Positions 18,864-28,767 are shown, counted from the first letter of the stretch. The stretch is 64,000 nucleotides of DNA from Nocardia ignorata NBRC 108230 (GCF_001612905.1 NZ_BDBI01000011.1:248001-312000); one strand, 5' to 3'. Notes: generated by a model from the letters alone, not told the origin. Numbers and translations: made by a program.

Positions 18864-20225
18864 GTGACAACGACACAGGTCGGTGGTGAGAAGCGGGTCG
18901 TCGCGAATGTGTTGCGCGGGTCGATCGGCAATCTCGTCGAGTGGTACGACTGGTACGTCTACGCCGCGTTCAGCGTGTACTTCGCGAAGGCGTTCTTCCC
19001 CGACGGCGACCCGACGGCCCAGTTGCTCTCGACGGCGGCGGTTTTCGCGGTCGGGTTCATCATGCGCCCGATCGGTGGGTGGGCGCTGGGCCGCTACGCC
19101 GACCGGTTCGGTCGACGCGCCGCGCTCACCCTGTCCGTCACCGTGATGGCCGCCGGTTCGCTGATGATCGCGGTGACGCCCGGCTTCGCGACCATCGGCA
19201 TCGCGGCGCCCGTGCTGTTGCTGCTGGCGCGGCTGCTGCAAGGACTCTCCGTCGGCGGCGAATACGCCACCAGCGCCACGTATCTGTCGGAGGTGGCCTC
19301 CCCGGGGCGGCGCGGCTTCTACTCCAGCTTCCAGTACGTGACCCTGGTCGCCGGCCAGCTCACCGCCCTCGGTGTGCAGATCGTCCTGCAGCAGGTGCTC
19401 TCCGCCGAGCAGATGTACAGCTGGGGCTGGCGCATTCCGTTCCTGATCGGCGCGGGCGGCGCCATCGTGGTGATGCTGCTGCGCCGCGGCATGGACGAGT
19501 CGGAGTCGTTCGAGGCCGCGACGAAGACCACCGGCGCGGCCCCGAGCAGCTCGCGCGGTTCGCTGCGGGTGCTGTTGCAGTACCCGCGCGAATGCCTGCT
19601 GGTCGTGGGCCTGACCATGGGTGGCACCGTGGCGTTCTACACCTACACCACCTACATGCAGAAGTTCATGATCAACACCTCGGGCATCTCCAAGGACACC
19701 GTCGCCTGGATCAACTTCGTCGCACTGCTGGTCTTCGTGGTGCTGCAGCCGATCGCGGGCGGACTGTCCGACCGCATCGGTCGCCGCAAGCTGCTCATCT
19801 TCTTCGGCGTCGCGGGCACCCTGCTGACGGTGCCGATCATGACCACCCTCGCCCACACCGCCAACCCGCTGGCCGCCTTCGGCCTGATGATGCTCGCGTT
19901 GGTGATCGTCACCGGCTACACCTCGATCAACTCGATCGTGAAGGCCGAACTGTTCCCGACCAAGATCCGCGCGCTCGGCGTAGGCCTGCCGTACGCGCTC
20001 ACCGTCGCCATCTTCGGTGGCACCGCCGAGATGATCGCGTTGGCGCTGAAGAAGGCGGACCTCGAGTCGCTGTACTTCTTCTACGTCGCCGGATGTATCG
20101 GGATCTCGCTGCTCACGTACTACTTCATGCGGGAGACCTCGGCCGAGTCGACCATCGAAGCCGAGCGCGAGGTCCACGCCGACCCGGTGGAGCCGGAACG
20201 GACGATGGCCGCCGTGCGTGGCTGA
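18864..20225 (+). CDS. MHS-family MFS transporter (alpha-ketoglutarate permease-like)
   Basis: A 453-residue proton symporter with 12 predicted helices. It has the metabolite:H+ symporter signatures GNLVEWYDWYVYAAFSVYFAKAFFP, RPIGGWALGRYADRFGRR and RLLQGLSVGGEYATSATYLSE, and a second-half loop GGLSDRIGRRK. Known relatives carry alpha-ketoglutarate, citrate, proline or shikimate. GTG start at 18864 with GAGGAGG upstream. The following two-component system and TAXI binding protein on the same strand suggest that they control this carrier. Confidence 0.88.
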   Translation: MTTTQVGGEKRVVANVLRGSIGNLVEWYDWYVYAAFSVYFAKAFFPDGDPTAQLLSTAAVFAVGFIMRPIGGWALGRYADRFGRRAALTLSVTVMAAGSLMIAVTPGFATIGIAAPVLLLLARLLQGLSVGGEYATSATYLSEVASPGRRGFYSSFQYVTLVAGQLTALGVQIVLQQVLSAEQMYSWGWRIPFLIGAGGAIVVMLLRRGMDESESFEAATKTTGAAPSSSRGSLRVLLQYPRECLLVVGLTMGGTVAFYTYTTYMQKFMINTSGISKDTVAWINFVALLVFVVLQPIAGGLSDRIGRRKLLIFFGVAGTLLTVPIMTTLAHTANPLAAFGLMMLALVIVTGYTSINSIVKAELFPTKIRALGVGLPYALTVAIFGGTAEMIALALKKADLESLYFFYVAGCIGISLLTYYFMRETSAESTIEAEREVHADPVEPERTMAAVRG

Positions 20226-20271
20226 CCGTGCGGTACACGCGCCGATCCAGGCCCTGTGGGAGGATCGGCGC

Positions 20272-20931
20272 GTGCGGCTTGCGGTGGTCGAAGACGACGA
20301 CGGAGTGGGCGACGCCCTGGTGGAGGCGCTCACCGCACGCGGCTACCGCGCCGAGCGCATGCGCCGCGGCGCCGACCTGCTCATCTCCCACCGCGACTAC
20401 GACGCCGTCCTCCTCGACCTCGGCCTGCCGGACGCGGACGGATTGCAGGTACTTCGGCACCTGCGCGAGGTGAGCGCCGTTCCGGTGCTGATCCTGACCG
20501 CCCGCAGCGACGAACGGTCCATCGTGCGCGGGCTGCGCGGCGGGGCCGACGACTATGTGGTGAAACCACCGCGGATCGCGGAGCTGATGGCGCGGCTCGA
20601 GACGGTGCTGCGGCGGGCGGCCGCCGTCGCCAACCAGAGCAGAACCGAAGTCGTCACCGGGGACGTGCGCGTCGACCTGCGCGCCCGCACGGTCGAGGTT
20701 AACGGGACCCCGGTCTCGCTCACCCAGAAGGAATTCGAGCTGGTCGAGGCACTCGTGGAGCGACCGGGTGCGGCGGTGAGCAGGCAGCAGCTGATGGACC
20801 GCATCTGGGGCGACGCGTTCGTCGCGGTCTCCCGCTCCCTCGACGTCCACATGACCGGGTTGCGCGCCAAACTGAACCGGCCGGGACTGATCACCACCAT
20901 TCGCGGCTACGGGTATCGGTGGGGGCAGTGA
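20272..20931 (+). CDS. OmpR-family response regulator
   Basis: A 219-residue regulator with an N-terminal receiver (VVEDDDGVGDALV, phospho-acceptor Asp in VLLDLGLPDADG, Lys in DDYVVKP) and a C-terminal winged helix (GTPVSLTQKEFELVEALV...RSLDVHMTGLRAKL). The GTG at 20272 with GGGAGGA upstream is chosen. The kinase gene follows after 16 bases. The receiver ends DDYVVKPP, one residue off the usual KPF. Confidence 0.93.
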   Translation: MRLAVVEDDDGVGDALVEALTARGYRAERMRRGADLLISHRDYDAVLLDLGLPDADGLQVLRHLREVSAVPVLILTARSDERSIVRGLRGGADDYVVKPPRIAELMARLETVLRRAAAVANQSRTEVVTGDVRVDLRARTVEVNGTPVSLTQKEFELVEALVERPGAAVSRQQLMDRIWGDAFVAVSRSLDVHMTGLRAKLNRPGLITTIRGYGYRWGQ

Positions 20932-20947
20932 TCGCGGGAGGACGCGC

Positions 20948-22438
20948 GTGCGCCGCAGGCTGCTGATCGTCCTCACCGTGTTCGCCGCGCTCGCGGTGCT
21001 GGCTTTCGCGGTGCCGCTGTCACTCACGGCTGCCACCAGCCGCACCCAGCAGTTGGTGCTCGGCCGTTCCGGCGACGCCGACCGTTTCGCCACGCTCGCC
21101 GACGGGGCCGGTTCCCCCGACGGGGTGCGCGCGCTCGCCGACGAGGTGCATCGCTATCACGAGCTGTACGGCGAGAACGTGCTCGTCGTCGACGCGCGGG
21201 GCGCGCCGATCGTGAATGCCGGTGTGGTGGTGGCCGATTCGCGCATCAGCGCGGCACTGGCGGCGGCGCGGCGCAACCAGCGTCCCCAGCACCAGGATCG
21301 GCTCAAGCCGTGGAGCGCACCGGTCATGCTCGTCGCGCGTCCCGTCGGCACCGGTGTGCAGGTGAACGGGGCCGTCGTGATCGAGGCGTCGACCGCGGCG
21401 GCTCGTGCCGCTATCGCCAGGACCTGGGCTGTGATCGCGGTCGGCGGGTTGGGCGCGATGATCGGGTTCATGCTGTTGGCGCTCGTTCTGAGCCGCTGGG
21501 TGCTGCGTCCGCTGGCCGCGATGTCGGACGCCGTCGCCGAGCTCACCGCAACCCTGCCCAAACCGCGCGGGCGCGCACCGATCACCAGGAACTACGGCGG
21601 CCCGCCCGAGGTTCGCGCGCTGGCCGAGTCCGTCGACGCCATGGCCACCGCGGTCGGCGACTCCGCCGACGCGCAACGTCAACTCGTCGCCGACACCGCG
21701 CATGCCATGCGTAACCCACTGGCCGCCTTGATGATTCGGCTCGACTCACTCGAGTACGCCGTGCCCGCGACCGCGTCGGCGACCTTTCGTGGTGCTACCG
21801 CGGAAGTGGAACGGTTGACCGCGCTGCTGGACGACCTGTTGGAGCTCGCCGTCGCGGAAGTGCCCGCGTCGTTCGGGACCGCGGCGTCCGAGAAAGAACA
21901 GTGCGATCCGGCGCAGGTTGTCACCGACCGCATCGATGCGTGGGTGTCGGCTTTCCAGGATGCGGGTATCCAGTTGGCGGCCCTCCCGCGGACGTCTGTC
22001 GTCCGGCCGTTGGATTCGAGTGCTGCGTCCGGTGGGACCAACGTTGCCGTTGCTCGCGCTTCGTCGTCGGAAGGTAGTGGCGCGAGCAGCTCGGCCGCGG
22101 CGATCAGTTCGGCGGCGCTGGCGCAGATTCTCGATGTGGCGCTGAGCAATTCCTGCCGATACGCGGGTGCCGGCGCGCACACCCAGGTCACCATCGAGGC
22201 CGAGCCGGGCTGGGTGACGGTTCGGGTCGCCGATGACGGGATCGGTGTCGCACCGGAGGAACTCGACAAACTCACCACCCGCTTCTTCCGCGGCACCACG
22301 GCCGTACCGGGCGGCACCGGGCTCGGACTCTCGATCGCGCAGGCATTGGCCAGAGCGCACGGTGGCGAACTGGCGGTGGAGGCGGTGCGGCCACACGGCC
22401 TCGCCGTGGCGATCCGGCTACCGGCGGTGCTTCGATGA
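20948..22438 (+). CDS. Sensor histidine kinase
   Basis: A 496-residue membrane kinase. Helix 1 is at about 5-25, an extracytoplasmic sensor region of about 130 residues follows, helix 2 is at about 158-182, then a HAMP-like linker. The dimerisation motif is DTAHAMRNPLAALMIRLD (His in AHAMRNP) and the ATPase domain has SNSCRYAG, VADDGIGVAPEE and GGTGLGLSIAQAL. A serine/alanine-rich insert lies between the two. Its stop overlaps the start of the TAXI lipoprotein gene (ATGA), so the three products are probably made together. Confidence 0.9.
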   Translation: MRRRLLIVLTVFAALAVLAFAVPLSLTAATSRTQQLVLGRSGDADRFATLADGAGSPDGVRALADEVHRYHELYGENVLVVDARGAPIVNAGVVVADSRISAALAAARRNQRPQHQDRLKPWSAPVMLVARPVGTGVQVNGAVVIEASTAAARAAIARTWAVIAVGGLGAMIGFMLLALVLSRWVLRPLAAMSDAVAELTATLPKPRGRAPITRNYGGPPEVRALAESVDAMATAVGDSADAQRQLVADTAHAMRNPLAALMIRLDSLEYAVPATASATFRGATAEVERLTALLDDLLELAVAEVPASFGTAASEKEQCDPAQVVTDRIDAWVSAFQDAGIQLAALPRTSVVRPLDSSAASGGTNVAVARASSSEGSGASSSAAAISSAALAQILDVALSNSCRYAGAGAHTQVTIEAEPGWVTVRVADDGIGVAPEELDKLTTRFFRGTTAVPGGTGLGLSIAQALARAHGGELAVEAVRPHGLAVAIRLPAVLR

Positions 22439-23361
22439 GCGGCGCGGTGCCGATGACGCGTCGTCGGATGCTCGCGCTGACCGCACTCGCCTCGGCGGCG
22501 CTCTTCGGCTGCGGCACGGGCGACCGGTCGACAGTGCGCTTGGCCTCCGGCGAGGACGGCGGCTTCTATTTCGCCTTCGCCCGGCTGCTGGCAGACGCGG
22601 CCGCGAACGAAACCGACACCGTCCGGATCGAGCCGGTGGAAACCGCGGGCTCGCAACAGAATCTGCGGATGATCGCCGACGGCGAGGTCGAAACCGCACT
22701 GGCACTGGCGGATTCGGTCGGCGACTTCGGCAGCCGAGTACTGGCATTGGGCCGCGTGTACGAGAACTACCTGCAGTTGGCGGTCCGTGCCGACAGCGAC
22801 GTCGAACAGATAGCCGACCTGCGTGGCCGACGGGTGAACCTCGGCGCGGCCGGTTCGGGTGCCGCGCTGACCGGTGCACGCCTCCTGGCCGCGGCAGGCC
22901 TGGACCCGGCCGCCGGTGTGGTCATCGAACATCGTCCCCTGCGCGAGGCCACCCGGGCATTGACCGACGGCGGCATCGACGCCTTGCTGTGGGCAGGCGG
23001 CGTACCGACCGCCGCCCTCACCGTGCCCGATCCGATGCGGCTGCTCGACCTCGGCGCGCTGGTCGCACCGATGCGCGCGGAGTACGGCCCCGTCTACGAC
23101 CACGTCGCCATCCCCGCCGACGCCTACCCGGGCAGCCCCGCTGTCCACACCATCGGCGTCACCAACCTGCTTCTCGCCACCGCGACCCTGCCCGACGAGA
23201 CAGCCGCCGCCATCGTCGAACTCCTCCTCTGGCACGCCGATGCCCTGGTCCCCGCCGAGGCCGCGGGCACCCAATTCCTCGACGGCCGTTTCCTCATCGG
23301 CACCGGCACCGTCCCCCTGCACCCCGCCGCGGCCGAGGTCTACCGCCGCTGGCACGGCTGA
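22435..23361 (+). CDS. TAXI-family TRAP solute-binding lipoprotein (orphan)
   Basis: A 308-residue exported binding protein. The N-terminus (MTRRRMLALTALASAALFGCGTG) is a lipoprotein-type signal with Cys in LFGC. The mature part reads like TAXI proteins: ASGEDGGFYFAFARLLAD, ETAGSQQNLRMIADGEVETALALAD and LRGRRVNLGAAGSGAALTGARLL. TAXI proteins normally feed TRAP transporters, but no TRAP membrane subunit is present here. Because the gene overlaps the kinase gene, it probably presents a ligand to the kinase rather than to a transporter. Confidence 0.85.
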   Translation: MSGAVPMTRRRMLALTALASAALFGCGTGDRSTVRLASGEDGGFYFAFARLLADAAANETDTVRIEPVETAGSQQNLRMIADGEVETALALADSVGDFGSRVLALGRVYENYLQLAVRADSDVEQIADLRGRRVNLGAAGSGAALTGARLLAAAGLDPAAGVVIEHRPLREATRALTDGGIDALLWAGGVPTAALTVPDPMRLLDLGALVAPMRAEYGPVYDHVAIPADAYPGSPAVHTIGVTNLLLATATLPDETAAAIVELLLWHADALVPAEAAGTQFLDGRFLIGTGTVPLHPAAAEVYRRWHG

Positions 23362-23503
23362 CCGGTTGCCCCAGGCACGTTGCTCGTGCGGGTTCCCCTA
23401 CTGCTGTCCGATACGCCGCACCATCGCGCTCACGCGAGCGAAGCCTGGATGCCTCGATTCCTCGACAGTCACGACAACCTCTTGCTACAGTCCCAGACAG
23501 AAA

Positions 23504-23519
23504 ACTACGGGCGCGTAGT
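23504..23519. promoter_or_regulatory. Dyad upstream of the mce operon
   Basis: ACTACG-GGCG-CGTAGT is a perfect dyad with six-base arms, 81 bases before the first mce-operon gene. It is a candidate operator. The TetR regulator at the far end of the operon is one possible binder. Confidence 0.4.
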
Positions 23520-23599
23520 AATGCATGTACGCCAGGGTAGAAATCTCGCCGGTAGTGGTCGCACGAGTCCACCACCGCATTCACACAGAGGCGGTTGTG

Positions 23600-24457
23600 A
23601 TGGGTTCGAAATCTATATCCACCAGTGTGCCAACAGATTTCGACCTCATTGTCTCCTTCTGTCTGGACTGGTGGCGCAACCATCCGCGATGCGCGACAGA
23701 GACCGCGGGACGACAGGTCAGCATGGCCTGGCAAGCCACTGCAGAGCTGATCCGAGCACTCGCCGATCGCCGTTTCCCGCTAGCCGAATTCCTTCGGCAG
23801 AGCTCCTTCATGGCAACTGTCTCAGTCACTCCGACACTCCTGGTTGCCATTCCCATCGCCGCGATCGTCTCGATCCAGATCGGCGCCCTGGTCAGCCAAG
23901 TCGGGGCCACCACGTTCATCGGTGCCGTCAACGGCCTCGGCATCATTCGGCAGGGCGCCCCACTTGTCACCTCGCTGATGATCGCGGGTGCGGTCGGCTC
24001 CTCGATCTGCGCGGATCTGGGATCCCGCACGATCCGGGAGGAGATCGACGCGATGCGGGTGATGGGCGTCGACCCGGTGCGCAGGCTCGTGGCACCACGA
24101 CTGCTGGCGGCGGTGCTGGTGAGCATGCTGTTGTGCGGGTTCGTCGTGTTCATCGGTTTCGCCACCGGCTACCTGTTCGACATCTTCGTCCAGGACGGCA
24201 CGCCCGGCTCCTACCTCAGTACATTCGCCTCGTTCGCCGTCGCGAGCGACCTGCTGGTCGCGCTGGTGAAGGCGGCGGTGTTCGGCGCGCTCACCGCGAT
24301 CATCGCCTGTGATTGCGGCCTGAACACCAAAGGCGGCCCCGGTGGGGTCGCCGACGCGGTGAACTCCGCGGTGGTCAGTTCGGCGATCGTGCTCTTCGCG
24401 GCCAATATCGCGCTCACCCAGATCTACAACACCCTGCTGCCGTCCAAGGTGCTCTGA
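23600..24457 (+). CDS. yrbEA: YrbE/MlaE-family permease A of the mce operon
   Basis: A 285-residue inner-membrane permease, one of two that form the channel of the Mce lipid importer with an ATPase (MceG) encoded elsewhere. It has about five hydrophobic segments, and the MlaE signature SSICADLGSRTIREEIDAMRVMGVDPVRRLVAPR in the middle. Start at ATG 23600 (or the adjacent GTG 23597); frames upstream to 23525 lack a ribosome-binding site. The next gene begins one base after its stop. Confidence 0.92.
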   Translation: MGSKSISTSVPTDFDLIVSFCLDWWRNHPRCATETAGRQVSMAWQATAELIRALADRRFPLAEFLRQSSFMATVSVTPTLLVAIPIAAIVSIQIGALVSQVGATTFIGAVNGLGIIRQGAPLVTSLMIAGAVGSSICADLGSRTIREEIDAMRVMGVDPVRRLVAPRLLAAVLVSMLLCGFVVFIGFATGYLFDIFVQDGTPGSYLSTFASFAVASDLLVALVKAAVFGALTAIIACDCGLNTKGGPGGVADAVNSAVVSSAIVLFAANIALTQIYNTLLPSKVL

Positions 24458-24458
24458 G

Positions 24459-25319
24459 ATGTCGAACTACACGCCACCCCTGCTGCGTCCGTTCCACGCG
24501 GCGCGAACAGCGACAACGCCGGTCGTCGAGGCGAACGTGCGGATGGGCCACCAGGGCGTCGTCTTCGTGCGAGCGCTGCTCGCCGTTCCGTTCGTGCTGC
24601 GGCACTACCGAAGAGAAGTCACACGGTTGATCATCGATGTCACCTGGGGCAACGGCGCACTGGTCGTCGGCGGTGGCACCGCCGGGGTGATCGTGATCCT
24701 GTGCGGTTTCGGGGGCGTCACCGTCGGCATGGAATCACACACCGCGCTCGATCTGTTGACGATGAGCCCGCTCACCGGCGCGATCTCGGGTTTCGCCACC
24801 ACCAGGGAGCTGGCCCCGCTACTGGCGACCATCGCGTTCGCCGCCCAGGCGGGTTGCCGATTCACCGCACAGATCGGGTCGATGCGGATCGCCGAGGAGA
24901 TCGACGCGCTCGAGTCGATGGCCATCCGCCCCCTCCCCTACCTGATCACCACCCGCATGCTCGCCGCCGCCGTCGCGATTCTGCCGCTGTACGCCGTCGG
25001 CATGGCCACCGCGTACCTGACCACCAAGATCACCGCGATCTTCCTCGGCGGCAACGGCATCGGCACCTACGACCACTACTTCCACCAGTTCCTCGACCCG
25101 GGCGACATCGTCTACTCGGTACTCAAGGCGGTCGCGTTCGTGCTCGTCGCCACGTTCGTCCAGTGCTACTTCGGCTACATCGCCGCCGGCGGACCGGAAG
25201 GCGTCGGCGTCGCGGCCGGGCGAGCCATCAAGGTGACGATCATCGTCGTCGTCTTCCTGAATCTGCTTCTCACACTGGCTATCTGGGGCGTCGACTCCGG
25301 CATCCGGATCTCGGGATAG
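24459..25319 (+). CDS. yrbEB: YrbE/MlaE-family permease B of the mce operon
   Basis: A 286-residue permease, partner of YrbEA. The MlaE signature is FTAQIGSMRIAEEIDALESMAIRPLPYLITTRM, and ATTRELAPLLATIAFAAQAG precedes it. Five or six membrane segments. It is followed after ten bases by mceA with a GGGGAAACG ribosome-binding site. Confidence 0.93.
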   Translation: MSNYTPPLLRPFHAARTATTPVVEANVRMGHQGVVFVRALLAVPFVLRHYRREVTRLIIDVTWGNGALVVGGGTAGVIVILCGFGGVTVGMESHTALDLLTMSPLTGAISGFATTRELAPLLATIAFAAQAGCRFTAQIGSMRIAEEIDALESMAIRPLPYLITTRMLAAAVAILPLYAVGMATAYLTTKITAIFLGGNGIGTYDHYFHQFLDPGDIVYSVLKAVAFVLVATFVQCYFGYIAAGGPEGVGVAAGRAIKVTIIVVVFLNLLLTLAIWGVDSGIRISG

Positions 25320-25329
25320 GGGAAACGAC

Positions 25330-26715
25330 ATGTATCCAGATCCCAGTGGGCGCGGCTGGTCGCGTCGGCGACTCGGCGCGGCCGGGGTGGCGATGACACT
25401 GAGCCTGTCCGGGGTGGTCGCGTTGCTCGGGCTGCGATACAGCGGACACTTCGAGGACACCGTCGCGGTGACCGCCCTCATGACGAGCACCGGCGACGGA
25501 CTGCCCGCGCGCGCCGACGTGCGCTTTCGCGGACTGCTGGTCGGCTCGGTGTCCGCGGTGGAGATCGCCGAGCAAGGTCTTCGGCAACGCGTGGACCTGG
25601 AGCTGGAACCGGGTGTCGCCGCGGGAATCCCGGCCACGGTGACGGCGCGGGTCGTTCCGGCCAATATCTTCGGCGTCACAGCGATCGAGCTCGTGGACAA
25701 CGGGCCGTCCACCACACCCTTGCACGCCGGAGCGGTGATCGAGCAGGACACCGGTCGGGCCACGGTGGCGCTACAGACGACGCTGACCACCCTGCGCGAT
25801 GTGCTCGACCGCGTGCAGCCCGCCACGCTTGCCCGGGTGCTCGCCACACTGGCCGAAGCGCTCGACGGCGACGCCCGGCTACCCGGTTCGACGATCGAAC
25901 GCCTCGACCGGTGGATCACCGAGGTACGCGCCCTGCCCGGAATAGGTGAGCTGCTCGGGAATCTCGGGGCAGCCACTGCCGCGGTGAACCAGTCGGCGCC
26001 AGAACTCGCCGACGCCCTCGGTAAGTCGGTCCAGACGGCCCAGACCATCACCGCGCGCCGCAATCAGGTCATCGAACTGCTCGCCTCGGCGGAGGCGGCA
26101 ACCGTCGCCACCCAGGCGCTCTTCGCGCGCAACCCCGATGCGGGCAAGGAACTCGTGGTCGGGCTGGACGCGACCTTCGGTGCGCTCGCTGCCGATCCGG
26201 CGGCGATGACCGAAACTGTTACCGCGCTCGGTGATTCGCTAAGCCGACTCGCCACGGTGTTCCACTGGGGTCCCAGCAAACAGATGCAGTGGGACATCAC
26301 CGTCTCGTTCACACCGTTCCGCCAGTACACAGCTGCCGACTGCCCCCGCTACGGCAGCCAGGCGGGTCCGCGATGCGATACCGCGACAATTCCTGATTCT
26401 CCTGCGGCACAGAATTTTCCACCGCAGCTGCGGCCGGGCCACCTTCCAGCCGCCGGACCCGCACCCAGCCCGGTGGTGCCCGGCCTCCCGGCCTTGCCGA
26501 CCGTGCCCGGACTGTCGCTGCCCGGTGCGGCGGTCCCCGGCCTCACCGCACCGCCCGGTTCCCCACCACCCGCCGGACCGATCGCCCTCACCGGACCCGC
26601 CGCGGTGGCCGGGTTCCTGGGCGCACGCCCGAACACCACACAGTTGCTTCTGCTCGGCTCCGCGCTCACCGGCGCGACCGTCACAGTCACACCCAAGCCC
26701 TCGGGAGGACACTGA
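25330..26715 (+). CDS. mceA: MceA-type substrate-binding protein
   Basis: A 461-residue exported protein anchored by an N-terminal helix (about 14-35). The MCE domain (about 40-120) contains GDGLPARADVRFRGLLVGSV. A long helical region and a proline-rich C-terminus (about 360-440, many P-G-L repeats) follow. In mycobacterial systems Mce proteins form a hexameric tube that carries lipids or sterols across the envelope. The substrate of this operon is not evident. Confidence 0.9.
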   Translation: MYPDPSGRGWSRRRLGAAGVAMTLSLSGVVALLGLRYSGHFEDTVAVTALMTSTGDGLPARADVRFRGLLVGSVSAVEIAEQGLRQRVDLELEPGVAAGIPATVTARVVPANIFGVTAIELVDNGPSTTPLHAGAVIEQDTGRATVALQTTLTTLRDVLDRVQPATLARVLATLAEALDGDARLPGSTIERLDRWITEVRALPGIGELLGNLGAATAAVNQSAPELADALGKSVQTAQTITARRNQVIELLASAEAATVATQALFARNPDAGKELVVGLDATFGALAADPAAMTETVTALGDSLSRLATVFHWGPSKQMQWDITVSFTPFRQYTAADCPRYGSQAGPRCDTATIPDSPAAQNFPPQLRPGHLPAAGPAPSPVVPGLPALPTVPGLSLPGAAVPGLTAPPGSPPPAGPIALTGPAAVAGFLGARPNTTQLLLLGSALTGATVTVTPKPSGGH

Positions 26716-26716
26716 G

Positions 26717-27739
26717 ATGCGCCCTCGCACAACGCACCTCGGGCTCGCTGTCTTCGTGACCCTGTCCGTGCTCGCGACCTTCACGATCTGGTCGACGTTG
26801 CAGCGCTCGGTCCCCGGTGACACCCACCGCTACAGTGCGACCTTCACCGATGTGCTCGGTTTACGTACCGGCGACGACGTGCGGATCGCCGGTGTGCGGA
26901 TCGGCCGGGTGGACGCGATCGACCTGGTCGACCGCAAGCACGCCAGGGTGACCTTGTCCGTGCAGTCGCGGCAACAGCTGAGCACCACCACGAAAGCGCT
27001 GATCCGCTATCAGAATCTGATCGGCCAGCGCTATGTGGCACTGACTCCTGGCGAATCGCCGGGCGAACCGCTGCCTGCCGGCGGCTCGATCCCCTTGGAG
27101 CGCACCGAGTCCTCCTTCGACGTCTCGACCATGCTGTCGGGCTTCGAGCCGTTGTTCAGCCTGCTGCAACCCGACGACGTGAACTCGCTGTCGGAAACCC
27201 TCGTGCAGGCGCTGCAAGGCGACGGAGTGTCGTTGTCGGCGCTGATCACTCAGGCCGCCGCACTGGCAGCTACCTTCTCCGAGCGCGACGAGATCCTCGG
27301 CGCGGTGATCAGCAATCTCAGCGATGTCATCACCAGCCTGGCTCATCGCAGCGGCGAGCTGGAAACTTTGATCGCCCAGTCGCGCGCCCTGGTCACCGGG
27401 CTCCACGAACAGGGCGCGGTGCTCAGTGGGGCGGTCACCGGGATCGCCGAATCGACGACGAAACTCACCGATCTCATCGCTCGCGTCGCGCCGGGAATGG
27501 CGCAGGCACAGCGGCAGGCCGTCGCGGGCGTGGATCTGCTGCTCACCAATGGCGCCCGCTTGGACCAGGCGGCAGTCGAACTACCGCTGATCATGTCCGG
27601 GCTCGCCCGGATCAGCGGCAACGGCACCTACGTCAACACCTATGTCTGCAACCTCGATGTCTCGCTGTGGGGCGTGCTGTTCCCCCGCGGCGTGCTCTCC
27701 CAGGTCGGCGGCAACGCGCACTCGGAGGTCTGTCGATGA
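26717..27739 (+). CDS. mceB: MceB-type protein
   Basis: A 340-residue Mce protein: N-terminal helix (LGLAVFVTLSVLATFTIWSTL), MCE domain (about 38-115, LRTGDDVRIAGVRIGRVDAIDL) and a helical shaft. The C-terminal stretch NGTYVNTYVCNLDVSLWGVLFP is typical for MceB. The gene starts one base after mceA and ends overlapping mceC (ATGA). Confidence 0.92.
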   Translation: MRPRTTHLGLAVFVTLSVLATFTIWSTLQRSVPGDTHRYSATFTDVLGLRTGDDVRIAGVRIGRVDAIDLVDRKHARVTLSVQSRQQLSTTTKALIRYQNLIGQRYVALTPGESPGEPLPAGGSIPLERTESSFDVSTMLSGFEPLFSLLQPDDVNSLSETLVQALQGDGVSLSALITQAAALAATFSERDEILGAVISNLSDVITSLAHRSGELETLIAQSRALVTGLHEQGAVLSGAVTGIAESTTKLTDLIARVAPGMAQAQRQAVAGVDLLLTNGARLDQAAVELPLIMSGLARISGNGTYVNTYVCNLDVSLWGVLFPRGVLSQVGGNAHSEVCR

Positions 27740-28767
27740 TCGGATTCCTGTTCCAGCTGATCCGGACGACCCTGGTCGACGCGTTCGGCAACCGGAACTT
27801 CTCGCTGGGCATCGCGGCAGGGGTGACGGTGACAGCGGTGGTCCTCGGGTCCGGGCTGCTGTCTCGTGCGCACCTGGGCGAGGCGACCCTGCGGGCCGAA
27901 TTCGCCCAGGCGGCCGGTCTTCGCACCGGCAACAGCGTCGATGTAGCCGGGATCGAAGTCGGCACGGTCACTTCGGTACGACTGGAACGCGACCGCGTGC
28001 TGGTCACGATGAGCGTGCGCCCCGACCTCGGCCTCGGCCACGACGCCGAGGCTGCGATCAAGATGTCGACCATTCTCGGGAAGATGCACGTCGAGCTCGA
28101 CCCGGGCACCGACGGCGAGCTGCCCGATGCCCGTATCCCGTTGTCGGCCACCACCGTTCCCTACAACCTGGCCAAGGTCGTGAACGACCCGACCTACCGC
28201 AACTCCTTCGAGCATCTCGAACGGCTCGACCCGAACGCGTTGCGCGCGAGCCTGGACACGGTGGCCACCCAGCTGGGCGATTCACCGCACCTCACCGCGC
28301 AGGCACTCGACAGCGTCGGCGCGCTGGCCCGGGTGATCGCCTCCCGGCGCGACGAGGTGGACCAACTGCTGAACAGCATGGACCAGGTGTCGGGTCTGAT
28401 CGCCGACAACCAGAACAGCGTGCTCGAGCTGCTCACCAAAGGCGAGGCGATCGGCGCCGCCGTCAGCCGCCGCCGCGACCTGATCGCAGACCTGCTCGAC
28501 AACATCGCCGCCGCGTCGAAGATCTTGCAGGACATGGGCGTCGAGGACGGCGGAAGGCTCGGCCCGCTCATCCACAGTCTGAACACGATGTCACAGGGCC
28601 TGGAAAAGAACCGCGACCACCTCGCCGCGCTGTACCAGGTGATGCCGGTAGCCGTTCGCCAATTCAACAACACGTTCGCGCAGGGACCCTACGGCGACAT
28701 CTACATGCCGTGGCTGTTCCCGGACAACTGGCTGTGCCTGGCCGGCGCCGTCGAAGGGTGCAAGTAG
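27736..28767 (+). CDS. mceC: MceC-type protein
   Basis: A 343-residue Mce protein with an N-terminal helix (about 23-43), MCE domain (AQAAGLRTGNSVDVAGIEVGTVTSV) and a helical shaft ending YGDIYMPWLFPDNWLCLAGAVEGC, as in MceC. Its ATG overlaps the mceB stop by four bases. Confidence 0.92.
   Translation: MIGFLFQLIRTTLVDAFGNRNFSLGIAAGVTVTAVVLGSGLLSRAHLGEATLRAEFAQAAGLRTGNSVDVAGIEVGTVTSVRLERDRVLVTMSVRPDLGLGHDAEAAIKMSTILGKMHVELDPGTDGELPDARIPLSATTVPYNLAKVVNDPTYRNSFEHLERLDPNALRASLDTVATQLGDSPHLTAQALDSVGALARVIASRRDEVDQLLNSMDQVSGLIADNQNSVLELLTKGEAIGAAVSRRRDLIADLLDNIAAASKILQDMGVEDGGRLGPLIHSLNTMSQGLEKNRDHLAALYQVMPVAVRQFNNTFAQGPYGDIYMPWLFPDNWLCLAGAVEGCK

Noticed and set aside
18771..20333. 520-codon open frame antisense to the MHS transporter
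   Set aside because: Shadow frame with His/Gln/Arg-rich product and no domain.
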